Source: Alishewanella longhuensis (lineage in GTDB: Bacteria; Pseudomonadota; Gammaproteobacteria; Enterobacterales; Alteromonadaceae). From it: DNA of 38,760 nucleotides. Below are positions 17,094 through 26,282 of the stretch, in pieces; position 1 is the stretch's first letter, and every line of letters starts with the position of its first letter. The notes under the pieces are model-generated. The model was not told the DNA's origin and did not search any database. It saw only the letters and a program-made list of their open reading frames with translations. The stretch is taken from assembly GCF_014653435.1 (NCBI RefSeq), contig NZ_BNAO01000011.1, positions 1 through 38,760 of the forward strand, read 5' to 3'. The position numbers and the translations under genes are program-made.

Positions 17094-19412
17094 ATGAGCA
17101 TTAATTGGTTGGTAAATAAATTTGAGTACAGTCTGTTCCGGCATCGCTTGGCAGTACTGGCCGTTTTTGCGTTAGCGACACTAGTGTTGTTATGGCGCGC
17201 GACTGATATAAAACTGGACGCCGCCTTTAGCAAAAACATCCCGCTGAAACATGAGTACATGCAAACTTACTTAAAGCATGAAGAAGACTTTGGTGGTGCT
17301 AACAATATTCTTATCGCCATGTGTGATGCAGGTGGCGATATCTTTAACGCGTCGTTCTTTGATAGTTTCCGCCGCGCACATGATGATGTCGTCTATACAC
17401 CAGGTGTGGAGCGAGTGCTTGTTAAATCATTATTCAGTCCAAGTACCCGTTTTATTGAAGTAGTAGAAGATGGTTTTGCTGGTGGTCCGGTGATCCCTGC
17501 CAATTTTACGGCTGATGCAGCAGGGCTGGCGCGGGTTAAAGAGAATGCTGAGAAAGCGGGCGTTATTGGCCGCATGGTCTCAGATGATTATAGCTGTGCG
17601 ATGATAACGGCTTCCTTATTAGAGCTTAACCCTGAAACGAACCTGCCTTTAGATACTATCGCCTTTGCTGCAACGTTAGAAAGTGACATTCGAGCCAAAT
17701 ACCAAACAGAACAGTTAAGCGTACATATTATCGGCTTCGCAAAAATGGTCGGTGACGTGGCAGACGGTGCTAAAGGTGTGGTGCTGTTCTTCGGTATTGC
17801 CATTTTGATCACCACTATTATGGTGTTTTTATTTTCCGGCTCAGTAATGCTGACAGTATTGCCGATAGCTTGCTCATTGATTGCCGTCATTTGGCAAATG
17901 GGATTACTTACTGTTTTAGGATTTGGCATCGATCCTATGTCGATTCTGGTGCCGTTTTTAGTGTTTGCTATTGGCGTTAGCCATGGTGTGCAGATGATTA
18001 ATTCTACGGGTAAAAGGGTTGCAGGGGGAATGAATGCCAAAACTGCCGCTCAGACCAGTTTCCGTAAGCTGCTGGTACCCGGCGGTGTTGCGCTGCTGTC
18101 AGACACCGTAGGGTTCTTGACCTTATTAATTATTGAAATTGGCGTTATCCGTGAATTAGCTATCACCGCCAGTTTAGGTGTCGCGGTAATTATCTTAACT
18201 AATCTTATCTTATTGCCGGTGTTAATGTCCTATGTGAGATTTAGTGATAAATATAAACAACGTGTAGCCGCCCCGAGCGAAAAAACAGATAAGATCTGGT
18301 TAGCCTTATCTGCCTTTGCTACCCGCCGTTACGCCACCGTAATCTTATTAGCGACTGCTGCACTCTTTGCCTATGGCTATATGCAAAGCCAACAATTAAA
18401 AATTGGTGATTTGCATGCTGGAGCTCCCGCCTTACATGAAGATTCTCGTTACAATCAGGACACTTTTTTAATCACGGATCGTTTTGCCATATCGGTAGAT
18501 TATATCAATGTGATGGTAGAGAGCATTCCAAGTGCCTGTACCAGCCATGACATTATGGATCGTATCGACCAATTCCAGTGGCTGATGGAAAATGTACCGG
18601 GCGTGCAATCCGCTGTATCCTTGTCGTCTGTATCTAAAGTCATCAACGCGGCTTACAACGAGGGCAATCCCAAATGGCGTGTGTTACCCCGTAATACGCA
18701 AAGTTTGGTGCAAGCGTCGTCGCGGGTAGAAACCAGTACTGGTTTACTGAATGCGGACTGCTCGGTCATGCCTGTTATGTTGTTTTTAGAAGATCATAAA
18801 GCAGAAACCATTGAGCGGGTTGTTTTGGCTGCCAAACGATATGGTGCAGAGCTGGGTGATGAACAGACGAAATTTGCATTGGCTACCGGTCCTGCGGGTG
18901 TTATGGCCGCAACAAATGAAGCCGTGAGTGCTGCTCAGCAGCCGATGATGTGGTACGTCTATTCAGCTGTTATTGTGTTGTGTTTGCTCAGTTTCCGCTC
19001 CATCAGAGCGACTGCTGCAGTGGTTATCCCACTGTATGTGGTATCTGTGTTGGCAACGGCGCTGATGACCAAACTGGAGATTGGCTTAACGGTATCGACC
19101 TTACCGGTTATCGCACTTGGGGTAGGTATAGGTGTTGATTATGGTATCTATATTTTATCAACCATGAGTCAACAGCTGCGGGAAGGCATGCCGATACGGC
19201 AGGCTTACTATGAGGCCTTAAAAGAGCGGGGCAGTGCGGTACTCTTTACCGGTATTACCCTTGCTATTGGCGTAAGTACTTGGGTGTTTTCAGCTCTGAA
19301 GTTCCAAGTTGACATGGGCATACTGCTTACCTTTATGTTTATTGTAAATATGTTGGGTGCGATAGTGGTCCTACCTGCATTGGCCAGCTTCTTTTGGCGC
19401 AAGAAGAATTAA
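17094..19412 (+). CDS. RND/MMPL superfamily membrane transporter
   Basis: Inner-membrane protein of 772 aa with the duplicated RND layout. One TM helix lies at about 19-36 and a large periplasmic loop follows. A TM block at about 227-390 includes GIDPMSILVPFLVFAIGVSHG. A second TM/periplasmic loop follows from about 405, and a C-terminal TM block at about 620-770 includes VIALGVGIGVDYGIYILSTM. Size and layout fit the MMPL/HpnN-like branch, which moves lipids or other hydrophobic molecules, better than the ~1050-aa drug-efflux branch. No adaptor (membrane fusion protein) or TolC gene is adjacent. It is coupled to the YCF48-like gene and followed by a terminator. The substrate is unknown. Confidence 0.85.
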   Translation: MSINWLVNKFEYSLFRHRLAVLAVFALATLVLLWRATDIKLDAAFSKNIPLKHEYMQTYLKHEEDFGGANNILIAMCDAGGDIFNASFFDSFRRAHDDVVYTPGVERVLVKSLFSPSTRFIEVVEDGFAGGPVIPANFTADAAGLARVKENAEKAGVIGRMVSDDYSCAMITASLLELNPETNLPLDTIAFAATLESDIRAKYQTEQLSVHIIGFAKMVGDVADGAKGVVLFFGIAILITTIMVFLFSGSVMLTVLPIACSLIAVIWQMGLLTVLGFGIDPMSILVPFLVFAIGVSHGVQMINSTGKRVAGGMNAKTAAQTSFRKLLVPGGVALLSDTVGFLTLLIIEIGVIRELAITASLGVAVIILTNLILLPVLMSYVRFSDKYKQRVAAPSEKTDKIWLALSAFATRRYATVILLATAALFAYGYMQSQQLKIGDLHAGAPALHEDSRYNQDTFLITDRFAISVDYINVMVESIPSACTSHDIMDRIDQFQWLMENVPGVQSAVSLSSVSKVINAAYNEGNPKWRVLPRNTQSLVQASSRVETSTGLLNADCSVMPVMLFLEDHKAETIERVVLAAKRYGAELGDEQTKFALATGPAGVMAATNEAVSAAQQPMMWYVYSAVIVLCLLSFRSIRATAAVVIPLYVVSVLATALMTKLEIGLTVSTLPVIALGVGIGVDYGIYILSTMSQQLREGMPIRQAYYEALKERGSAVLFTGITLAIGVSTWVFSALKFQVDMGILLTFMFIVNMLGAIVVLPALASFFWRKKN

Positions 19413-19471
19413 GTATCTTTAATGCTAAAAGCATAAATTTTTTTTCATCATATTTATGCATATAAAACTAA

Positions 19472-19495
19472 GAAAATGGCCGTAAGGCCATTTTC
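19472..19495 (+). terminator. Rho-independent terminator after the RND gene
   Basis: GAAAATGGCC (19472-19481) and GGCCATTTTC (19486-19495) form a perfect 10-bp stem with a GTAA tetraloop. The A- and T-rich arms mean it may work in both directions. Confidence 0.75.
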
Positions 19496-19506
19496 TATTT
19501 ACCCAC

Positions 19507-19520
19507 CCTGAATATTCAGG
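19507..19520. promoter_or_regulatory. 14-bp perfect palindrome upstream of gdhB
   Basis: CCTGAATATTCAGG is a perfect palindrome 154 bp before the gdhB start. It could be an operator for a dimeric regulator. A possible -10 (TACAAT, 19585-19590) lies between it and the gene but no good -35 is present. This is weak evidence from symmetry and position alone. Confidence 0.25.
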
Positions 19521-19673
19521 CGAAACTCCATAAAAAGCACTGGTTTAACCAGCATAAAAGCCACAAATAACACTTCAAAAGCGCTACAATAGTTACTACA
19601 CTGCGCAGCTGCAACATCCCCTCTAATTTTGTGGATCCTGTGTTTTCGCAGTGATTGATAAAAGGATGCAATA

Positions 19674-22600
19674 ATGACAAAGATAGACGGTCTAACCTCA
19701 GTTTTACTACAAAACGTCAGCAAGCTAATCAAGCAAAAAGTAAAAGAACAAATTCCGTTGGTTGAAAAGTTTGCTCACACACTCTATGGCAATATGTCAA
19801 ATGAAGATCTGGTGGGTCGTAATGACAGTGATCTTTATGGTGCGGCGCTAAGTTTATGGCAAACGCTAAACCAGCATGCTGAACCTGCTGCGCGGATCCG
19901 GGTATTTAATCCGGAAATTGCTCGGCACGGCTGGGAGTCAAAACATACCATCGTTGAAATCGTCGTACAGGATATGCCTTTCCTGGTTGACTCGGTACGG
20001 ATGGCGTTAACCCGGCATAATATTACGGCGCATTTGCTGCTGCATTATCCATTGCAGACGAAACGCAATGCCAAAGGTAGTATTGTTGACTTTGCTAAAC
20101 TGGGGCGTTTAACAGACGCCAGCACACAGCAAACCGTATTCCATATTGAAATCGACCGTATGACAGACAGTACTGCCATCGAAGCGCTTAAAGCCGAGCT
20201 GCATTCTGTAATGGAAGATGTGTCTTTAGCGGTACAAGACTGGCAACCAGCCAGACAAAAACTGCTGGATGTGATTAAAACCTTACCAAAACATGCTGGT
20301 AAAGCCAGCAAAGAAGAGATCACCGAAGTAACCGATTTTCTGAATTGGTTGGTAAAAGATAATTTTACCCTACTGGGTTATCGTAGCTATGATATTAATC
20401 CAGTAAAGGGTGATTACCAAATTGTTGGCCAGAAAGACAGTGCCCTTGGGTTAATGCGTCGCTCTGAGCCGCGCGATCTAATGCTATCAGAACTGCCAGA
20501 GCGTGGTCGCCTACAAGCATTAAGCAACTCTTTGCTGATTCTGACAAAAACTAACAATAAATCGCGGGTACATCGACCAGCCTACATCGATTATATCGGT
20601 ATTAAACGTTTTGATAATAGCGGTAAGGTCGTCGGTGAAGATCGTTTTATTGGTTTGTATTCTGCCAGTTTGTATAACAACAGTGCAGCCGATATTCCGC
20701 TTTTAAAAAGCAAGCTGCAACAGGTTATGACTCGCTCTGAGTTTGCGGTAGGCACTCATGCCTATAAAGCCTTACTTAATATTTTGGAAACCTATCCTCG
20801 AGATGAACTTATACAAGCCAATGTTGATGAATTGTTAGATGTCAGCATGGGGGTATTGCAGATGCAAGAGCGTGATATGACGCGCTTGTTCATCCGCCAG
20901 GATACCTTCGGCCGCTTTGTCACTGCCATGGTGTATGTACCGCGAGAACGTTACAACACCCAACTGCGTAAAGATACTCAAGCGTTATTGGCGCAAGCCT
21001 TCGGCGCTAGCGAGCCGGTAGAGTTTACTACCTATTTTTCTGAATCTGTGTTGGCGCGTACCCACTATTTGGTACGGATCAACGATAGCCAAGTTGAGTA
21101 TAACGTGAAAGACATTGAACGAAATCTGGTTGAAGCCGCCCGTACTTGGGAAGATAAACTGGAAAGCGCCTTAATTGGTATCTATGGTGAAGCGCGCGGC
21201 CGTGAACTAAGCCGTAAATATGTTAATGCTTTCCCGCGTGCTTATAAAGAAGATATGTTACCCAATGATGCGCTGGTTGATATTGGCAAGTTAGAGTCGC
21301 TTAATGAAGACCATAAGCTGGAGATGTTGTTCTATCGCCCGCAAGAAGAGGGTAAAGAGAGTAAAGCCGTCCGCTTGAACTTATTCCATAAAGATCATCC
21401 AATCCACCTGTCTGATGTACTGCCGATGTTGGAAAACTTTGGACTACGTGTTATTGGCGAAACGCCTTATGCGGTGAAGTGCCCAGGTGGTTCTGTTAGC
21501 TGGATTTTAAATTTTGCCATGGAGCTAACGGGCGAGCTACCGGCCGACTTTGCCGCTGCGCAGCAAAGCTTCCAAGACTCTTTAACCAAGGTTTGGTTAG
21601 GTCAGTTAGAAGATGATGGCTTTAACCGTTTAATTTTGGGTGCCGGCTTAACCGGACGTGAGGCATCAATTTTACGTGCCTACGCCAAGTACAAGCGCCA
21701 GATTGGCAGCACCTTTAGTCAAAGTTATGTTGAAAATACCTTTGCTCGCTATGCCACCCTGGCAGGCTTGCTGGTACAGTTATTCAATATGAAGTTTGCA
21801 CCGAAGTCTCGAGCCACAGCAAAATCTATTGAAAAGCTGGAAGAGCAGATTGCTGCTCAGTTAGAGAATGTTGCTAATCTAGATGATGATCGGATTATTC
21901 GTCGCTTTGTCGATATGATTAATGCCACCTTGCGCACTAACTATTACCAAAAAGCGACAGATGGCACAGACAAGCCTTACATTTCCTTTAAGATTAAACC
22001 CGATTTGATCCCGGAAATGCCTTTGCCGATGCCAATGTTCGAGATTTTTGTATATTCGCCGCGGGTTGAAGGTGTGCACTTACGCTTTGGTAAAGTAGCT
22101 CGGGGCGGTTTACGTTGGTCTGATCGGCGTGAAGATTTCCGTACCGAAGTACTTGGCTTAGTAAAAGCGCAGCAAGTAAAGAATACCGTTATTGTACCTT
22201 CAGGCGCTAAAGGTGGTTTTGTTTGTAAAAAATTACCTGAGAGCGGCGGACGCGAAGCCTTTATTAACGAAGGTAAAGCCTGTTACCGCACCTTTATCCG
22301 TGGTTTGTTAGATATTACCGACAATATCGTGCAAGGTGCCATAGTGCCACCAACTGATGTAGTGCGGTTGGACGAAGACGATCCATACTTGGTTGTTGCT
22401 GCTGATAAAGGTACTGCCACCTTCTCTGATATTTCTAATGGGATCTCTGAGGAGTATAACTTCTGGTTGGGTGATGCTTTTGCTTCTGGCGGTTCTAACG
22501 GTTATGACCATAAGAAAATGGGCATTACTGCCCGCGGTGGTTGGGAATCGGTAAAACGCCACTTCCGCGAAATTGGTATAGATTGCCAAAGCAGTGATTT

Positions 22601-24500
22601 TACCTGTGTAGGTATTGGTGACATGGCTGGAGACGTGTTTGGTAACGGTATGCTGCTGTCTAAGCATATCCGTTTACAAGTTGCCTTTAACCATATGCAT
22701 ATTTTTATCGATCCAAACCCGGACGCCGCCAGCTCATTCAAAGAGCGTGAACGCTTGTTTAATCTGCCTACTTCCACTTGGGATGACTACGATAAGTCAT
22801 TAATTTCTGAGGGGGGCGGCATTTTTGCGCGTAGTGCTAAATCAATTAAACTTAGCCCACAAATTAAAGAGATGTTGGGCACCACTAAAACCTCAATGAC
22901 GCCCAATGAGTTGATCCGTGAATGTTTAATGATGCCGGTCGACTTGCTGTGGAACGGCGGTATTGGTACCTATGTGAAAGGCAGTAATGAAAGCCACGCC
23001 GAAGTAGGTGATCGCGGTTCAGAAGCTCTGCGGGTTAACGGCCGTGAGCTAAGAGCCAAAATCTTTGGCGAAGGCGGTAACCTGGGTGCGACTCAACGTG
23101 GCCGTATTGAATATGCAGCCAATGGTGGCCGGTTAAATACTGACTTTGTTGACAACGTGGGTGGGGTAACCTGCTCGGATAATGAAGTTAATATTAAAAT
23201 CTTGCTGAATGCACTGGTCACAGGTGGTGATCTCACCATCAAACAGCGTAACAAGTTACTAAACGATATGACTGATGATGTAGCCGATATCGTTATTAAA
23301 GATTGTTACCGGCAGACACAGAGTATCAGCTTGTCCTCATTGTTGGGCTCTGAGCAGATTAAAGAGTACACCCGCTTTATCCACGCCTTGGAAAAAGACG
23401 GTAAGCTAAACCGCGAGCTGGAGTTCTTACCTTCAGATGATGAATTAGCTGATCGCATGGCGAAAAACATGGGGTTAACCCGGCCAGAGCTCGCTATTTT
23501 AACTGCCTACGGCAAAATGGTGTTAAAAGAGCGGTTAGTCACGCCAGAGGTATCAGACAACGGTTACTTCCAGCAACAGCTTAGTGGTGCTTTCCCGCAG
23601 GTATTACAGAAGAAATTCGCCAGCGAAATTAGCCAGCATCCACTAAAAGCTGAGATTATTGCTACTAAATTGGCCAATATGTTGGTTAATGAAATGGGGC
23701 CAAACTTTGTGCAGCGTATGTTTGAAGAAACAGGTGCCAGTGCTGCCGAAGTCGCCATTTGCTATGCCATAGTGCGTGAATTGTTTGATGTGGCTAACTA
23801 CTGGAAGCAGTTAGAGCAGCTAGATAACAAAATCCCGGCGGCATTACAAAGCCGGGTATTGTTCCAGTTGCGTCGTACTATGCGCCGGGCAACCCGTTGG
23901 TTTGTGCGCCATCGTGACAAGGCGCTTAACATTGAACAAACCGTTGCTTTCTTTAAACCCGCTTATGCCGAAATCGTTCGCGATTTACAGAAATATGTGG
24001 CTGAACGGGAGATGCAAGAGCTGGCAGAAAAGAGCAATACCTTAGTTGAACAGGGTATTCCAGAAGTGGTTGCTGTTTATCTGAGCCAATTAAGCACGGT
24101 CTTCTCGGTAATGGATATTGCACAGGTTGCTGATAGCCAGCAAACAGCGTTAGCCATGGTTGCTGAAATTTACTTTAAGTTAGGTGATAAGCTGGAGCTG
24201 CATTGGTTCCTGGAACAGATCACTCGCCAGCCTGTGGCCAACCACTGGCAGGCACTGGCAAGGGCTTCATATCGTGAAGAGCTTGATTGGCAGCAACGTG
24301 GTTTAACCTCTGTAGTGGTGAGAAGCTGTGGTAACGCCTGTATTGCTGATGACATTATCAACAATTGGCTGGAGCAACACCATGCGCTAGTAGAACGTTG
24401 GCGTCTAATGCTCGCTGAGTTTAAAACCACGCAAAGTCATGAGTTTGCTAAGTTCTCAGTAGCTATGCGTGAGCTGATGCTGTTAAGTCAGTCGGTTTGA
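19674..24500 (+). CDS. gdhB: NAD-specific glutamate dehydrogenase, large (180-kDa) type
   Basis: A 1608-aa enzyme of the LGDH180 class (P. aeruginosa GdhB has about 1620 aa) that oxidises glutamate to 2-oxoglutarate and ammonium with NAD+, mainly in amino-acid catabolism. A long N-terminal region with ACT-like segments (about 1-500) precedes the catalytic core. The core begins around LRFGKVARGGLRWSDRREDF, cited at about residue 803, and includes VPSGAKGGF with the likely catalytic K846. A nucleotide-binding segment carries GIGDMAGDVFGNGM. A long helical C-terminus ends the protein. No internal stop or frameshift is seen. An AAAGGA lies just before the ATG. It stands alone between the RND terminator and the pyrD leader hairpin. 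Confidence 0.97.
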   Translation: MTKIDGLTSVLLQNVSKLIKQKVKEQIPLVEKFAHTLYGNMSNEDLVGRNDSDLYGAALSLWQTLNQHAEPAARIRVFNPEIARHGWESKHTIVEIVVQDMPFLVDSVRMALTRHNITAHLLLHYPLQTKRNAKGSIVDFAKLGRLTDASTQQTVFHIEIDRMTDSTAIEALKAELHSVMEDVSLAVQDWQPARQKLLDVIKTLPKHAGKASKEEITEVTDFLNWLVKDNFTLLGYRSYDINPVKGDYQIVGQKDSALGLMRRSEPRDLMLSELPERGRLQALSNSLLILTKTNNKSRVHRPAYIDYIGIKRFDNSGKVVGEDRFIGLYSASLYNNSAADIPLLKSKLQQVMTRSEFAVGTHAYKALLNILETYPRDELIQANVDELLDVSMGVLQMQERDMTRLFIRQDTFGRFVTAMVYVPRERYNTQLRKDTQALLAQAFGASEPVEFTTYFSESVLARTHYLVRINDSQVEYNVKDIERNLVEAARTWEDKLESALIGIYGEARGRELSRKYVNAFPRAYKEDMLPNDALVDIGKLESLNEDHKLEMLFYRPQEEGKESKAVRLNLFHKDHPIHLSDVLPMLENFGLRVIGETPYAVKCPGGSVSWILNFAMELTGELPADFAAAQQSFQDSLTKVWLGQLEDDGFNRLILGAGLTGREASILRAYAKYKRQIGSTFSQSYVENTFARYATLAGLLVQLFNMKFAPKSRATAKSIEKLEEQIAAQLENVANLDDDRIIRRFVDMINATLRTNYYQKATDGTDKPYISFKIKPDLIPEMPLPMPMFEIFVYSPRVEGVHLRFGKVARGGLRWSDRREDFRTEVLGLVKAQQVKNTVIVPSGAKGGFVCKKLPESGGREAFINEGKACYRTFIRGLLDITDNIVQGAIVPPTDVVRLDEDDPYLVVAADKGTATFSDISNGISEEYNFWLGDAFASGGSNGYDHKKMGITARGGWESVKRHFREIGIDCQSSDFTCVGIGDMAGDVFGNGMLLSKHIRLQVAFNHMHIFIDPNPDAASSFKERERLFNLPTSTWDDYDKSLISEGGGIFARSAKSIKLSPQIKEMLGTTKTSMTPNELIRECLMMPVDLLWNGGIGTYVKGSNESHAEVGDRGSEALRVNGRELRAKIFGEGGNLGATQRGRIEYAANGGRLNTDFVDNVGGVTCSDNEVNIKILLNALVTGGDLTIKQRNKLLNDMTDDVADIVIKDCYRQTQSISLSSLLGSEQIKEYTRFIHALEKDGKLNRELEFLPSDDELADRMAKNMGLTRPELAILTAYGKMVLKERLVTPEVSDNGYFQQQLSGAFPQVLQKKFASEISQHPLKAEIIATKLANMLVNEMGPNFVQRMFEETGASAAEVAICYAIVRELFDVANYWKQLEQLDNKIPAALQSRVLFQLRRTMRRATRWFVRHRDKALNIEQTVAFFKPAYAEIVRDLQKYVAEREMQELAEKSNTLVEQGIPEVVAVYLSQLSTVFSVMDIAQVADSQQTALAMVAEIYFKLGDKLELHWFLEQITRQPVANHWQALARASYREELDWQQRGLTSVVVRSCGNACIADDIINNWLEQHHALVERWRLMLAEFKTTQSHEFAKFSVAMRELMLLSQSV

Positions 24501-24529
24501 CACTGTTGTTTTTAGCTTAAACTTATTAC

Positions 24530-24609
24530 AATACCCCGATTAATACTTTAGCTAGCCGGAGTCGCAACCAACTTGGTCGCAACTCCGGTAGTAAGGTATC
24601 CGGGGTATT
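24530..24609 (+). promoter_or_regulatory. Long nested hairpin between gdhB and pyrD (terminator / leader attenuator)
   Basis: Three stacked stems are visible: AATACCCCG (24530-24538) / CGGGGTATT (24601-24609), ATACTTTA (24543-24550) / TAAGGTAT (24592-24599, one G-T pair) and CCGGAGT (24556-24562) / ACTCCGG (24582-24588), with a small ACC/GGT tip. A T-rich TATTTTATTT follows. It can end gdhB transcripts. Only 17 bp separate it from the pyrD ATG, which leaves no room for a promoter. Thus pyrD is either read through it or transcribed from a start upstream of it, making it a candidate attenuator. Confidence 0.7.
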
Positions 24610-24626
24610 TTATTTAAAGGTCAGCC

Positions 24627-25637
24627 ATGTTCTATTCATTAGCCAGAAATGTACTTTTTAATTGTGATGCTGAGCGCTCGCATGATTTTGCGCTTGGCAG
24701 TTTAAAGCGCTTGGCGCATACCCCGGCAGCTGCTTTATGGCGCCAGCAACTGAGCAGTAAACCCAAAATCGTCGCCGGGATTGAATTTCCTAACCCTGTT
24801 GGCTTGGCTGCAGGGTTGGACAAAAATGCTGACTGTATCGCAGCCTTTGCGCAAATGGGCTTTGGCTTTATTGAAGTAGGCACCGTAACACCGAAACCAC
24901 AAGCTGGTAATGACAAGCCTCGCATGTTTCGTTTGCCACAAGCCGAAGCTATTATTAATCGAATGGGCTTTAACAACAAAGGTGTAGATTACTTAGTAAA
25001 CAATGTACAAAACAGCCAATATAAAGGGGTTTTGGGCATTAATATTGGTAAAAATAAGGATACACCGAATGAGCAGGGCAAAGATGATTACATTCACTGT
25101 CTGCGAAAAGTTTATGCTTATGCCAGTTATATCACCGTTAATATTTCCTCGCCTAATACACCAGGGCTACGTGACTTACAGTTTGGTGAAGCCTTACTCG
25201 ATTTATTAAATGCGGTAAAAAACGAGCAATTAGCTTTACAAGCAAAGCATCATAAATACGTGCCGGTTTTTGTAAAAATTGCCCCTGATATGGATCAAAT
25301 TGCAGTTGAGCAAGTTGCCGATACGCTATTGCGTAGTAAAATGGACGGCGCTATCGCAACTAATACTACCTTAGATCGTACTCTGGTAGCTGGGCAGCAA
25401 TTTGCAACAGAGACTGGCGGCTTAAGCGGTTTACCGGTGCGGCAAAAAAGCACGCAAATTATTACACAGTTGCGCCAGGCGGTTGGGCCTGAGTTGCCGA
25501 TTATCGGCGTGGGTGGTATTAATGACAGCAATTCAGCACAGGAAAAGCTGAGTGCTGGCGCTGATTTACTGCAACTGTATACCGGTTTTATTTATCATGG
25601 ACCCAAACTGATTAAATCTATTGTAAATAGCTTATAA
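24627..25637 (+). CDS. pyrD: Dihydroorotate dehydrogenase (quinone), class 2
   Basis: Membrane-associated FMN enzyme of 336 aa, the same length as E. coli PyrD, that oxidises dihydroorotate to orotate with quinone in pyrimidine synthesis. The N-terminal segment [11 protein letters not shown] is the usual amphipathic membrane anchor. Class 2 motifs are clear: [49 protein letters not shown] with the catalytic S175, FVKIAPD, IATNTT, and GVGGI near the end. An AAAGG lies before the ATG. The gene is preceded by the large hairpin at 24530-24609 and followed 101 bp later by zapC, the same neighbour as in E. coli. Confidence 0.97.
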   Translation: MFYSLARNVLFNCDAERSHDFALGSLKRLAHTPAAALWRQQLSSKPKIVAGIEFPNPVGLAAGLDKNADCIAAFAQMGFGFIEVGTVTPKPQAGNDKPRMFRLPQAEAIINRMGFNNKGVDYLVNNVQNSQYKGVLGINIGKNKDTPNEQGKDDYIHCLRKVYAYASYITVNISSPNTPGLRDLQFGEALLDLLNAVKNEQLALQAKHHKYVPVFVKIAPDMDQIAVEQVADTLLRSKMDGAIATNTTLDRTLVAGQQFATETGGLSGLPVRQKSTQIITQLRQAVGPELPIIGVGGINDSNSAQEKLSAGADLLQLYTGFIYHGPKLIKSIVNSL

Positions 25638-25681
25638 GTGATAGATTTAACAGTAAATCATCTTTAAAAATCTGATCGGCG

Positions 25682-25690
25682 TGCTATAGT
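25682..25690 (+). promoter_or_regulatory. Possible zapC promoter (extended -10)
   Basis: TGCTATAGT is an extended -10 (TGn-TATAGT) 49 bp before the zapC ATG. The -35 position (TTTAAA, 16 bp upstream) is weak, as is usual for extended -10 promoters. It would let zapC be expressed independently of pyrD. Confidence 0.4.
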
Positions 25691-25738
25691 ACCAATAGTA
25701 CACAGCATTTTTACGCCTTATGGAGTATAGCAAGCAAG

Positions 25739-26254
25739 ATGTTAACGCCGTCGGAGCAATGGACCTGGCATTATTGCCCAAATAAAGACCGTCTATTGCT
25801 AAACATAGATGATTCTGTGCAGTTCACTTCTGAACTGACAGGGACTATGCTTAACCAAAAAGTGGTACATCAGCCTTTTTCCATCGAAGAGGCTGAAGCT
25901 TTTTGGCGAATTCAAGATGTGTTGCAGGTTATGGTTAGTGACGAAACCGCCCGTTTGGAATACTCGTTACACGCGCTCGCCAATCGTTTTCGCCAGCTTA
26001 GTGCACATAAAAGCTGGTATTTTGCTACTCAGCGCCAACAAGATATTGGCGCCTATCAACTTGTTCAGTTACAGGGAAAAGATCTAATCACTGCTTTGGT
26101 TATTGCATCTGATCTAGAGTGTATTGAATGTCTGTTGCTGGCGTCAGGAGAATCACTGGCTGGTAAAGCGCTAGCGCACTGCTCGGTAATCAGGGTACTA
26201 CGAAACCGAGCGCAATTGCTGGAAGTTGATGTCGATCTGGCACGCAGTGCTTAG
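25739..26254 (+). CDS. zapC: Cell division protein ZapC
   Basis: A cytosolic protein of 171 aa that in E. coli (180 aa) binds FtsZ and promotes bundling of the Z ring. The N-terminus (WTWHYCPNKDRLLLNI) aligns with the E. coli start (NWRWYYDEEHDRMMLDL). The middle SWYF and the C-terminal CLLLASGESLAGKAL match the family pattern (SWHF and LLVVESGENAALCLL in E. coli). Identity looks low, so the call leans on these motifs, length and position directly after pyrD, as in enteric bacteria. The ATG has only a distant GGAG (25722-25725). Next is the cardiolipin synthase gene, 28 bp away. Confidence 0.85.
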   Translation: MLTPSEQWTWHYCPNKDRLLLNIDDSVQFTSELTGTMLNQKVVHQPFSIEEAEAFWRIQDVLQVMVSDETARLEYSLHALANRFRQLSAHKSWYFATQRQQDIGAYQLVQLQGKDLITALVIASDLECIECLLLASGESLAGKALAHCSVIRVLRNRAQLLEVDVDLARSA

Positions 26255-26282
26255 ATTATTGCTAACAGCTCCTCAGGTATAG

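Noticed and set aside
17588..18040. 150-codon minus-strand frame inside the RND gene
   Set aside because: It is antisense to clear transmembrane motifs of the RND protein; no ribosome site or family resemblance.
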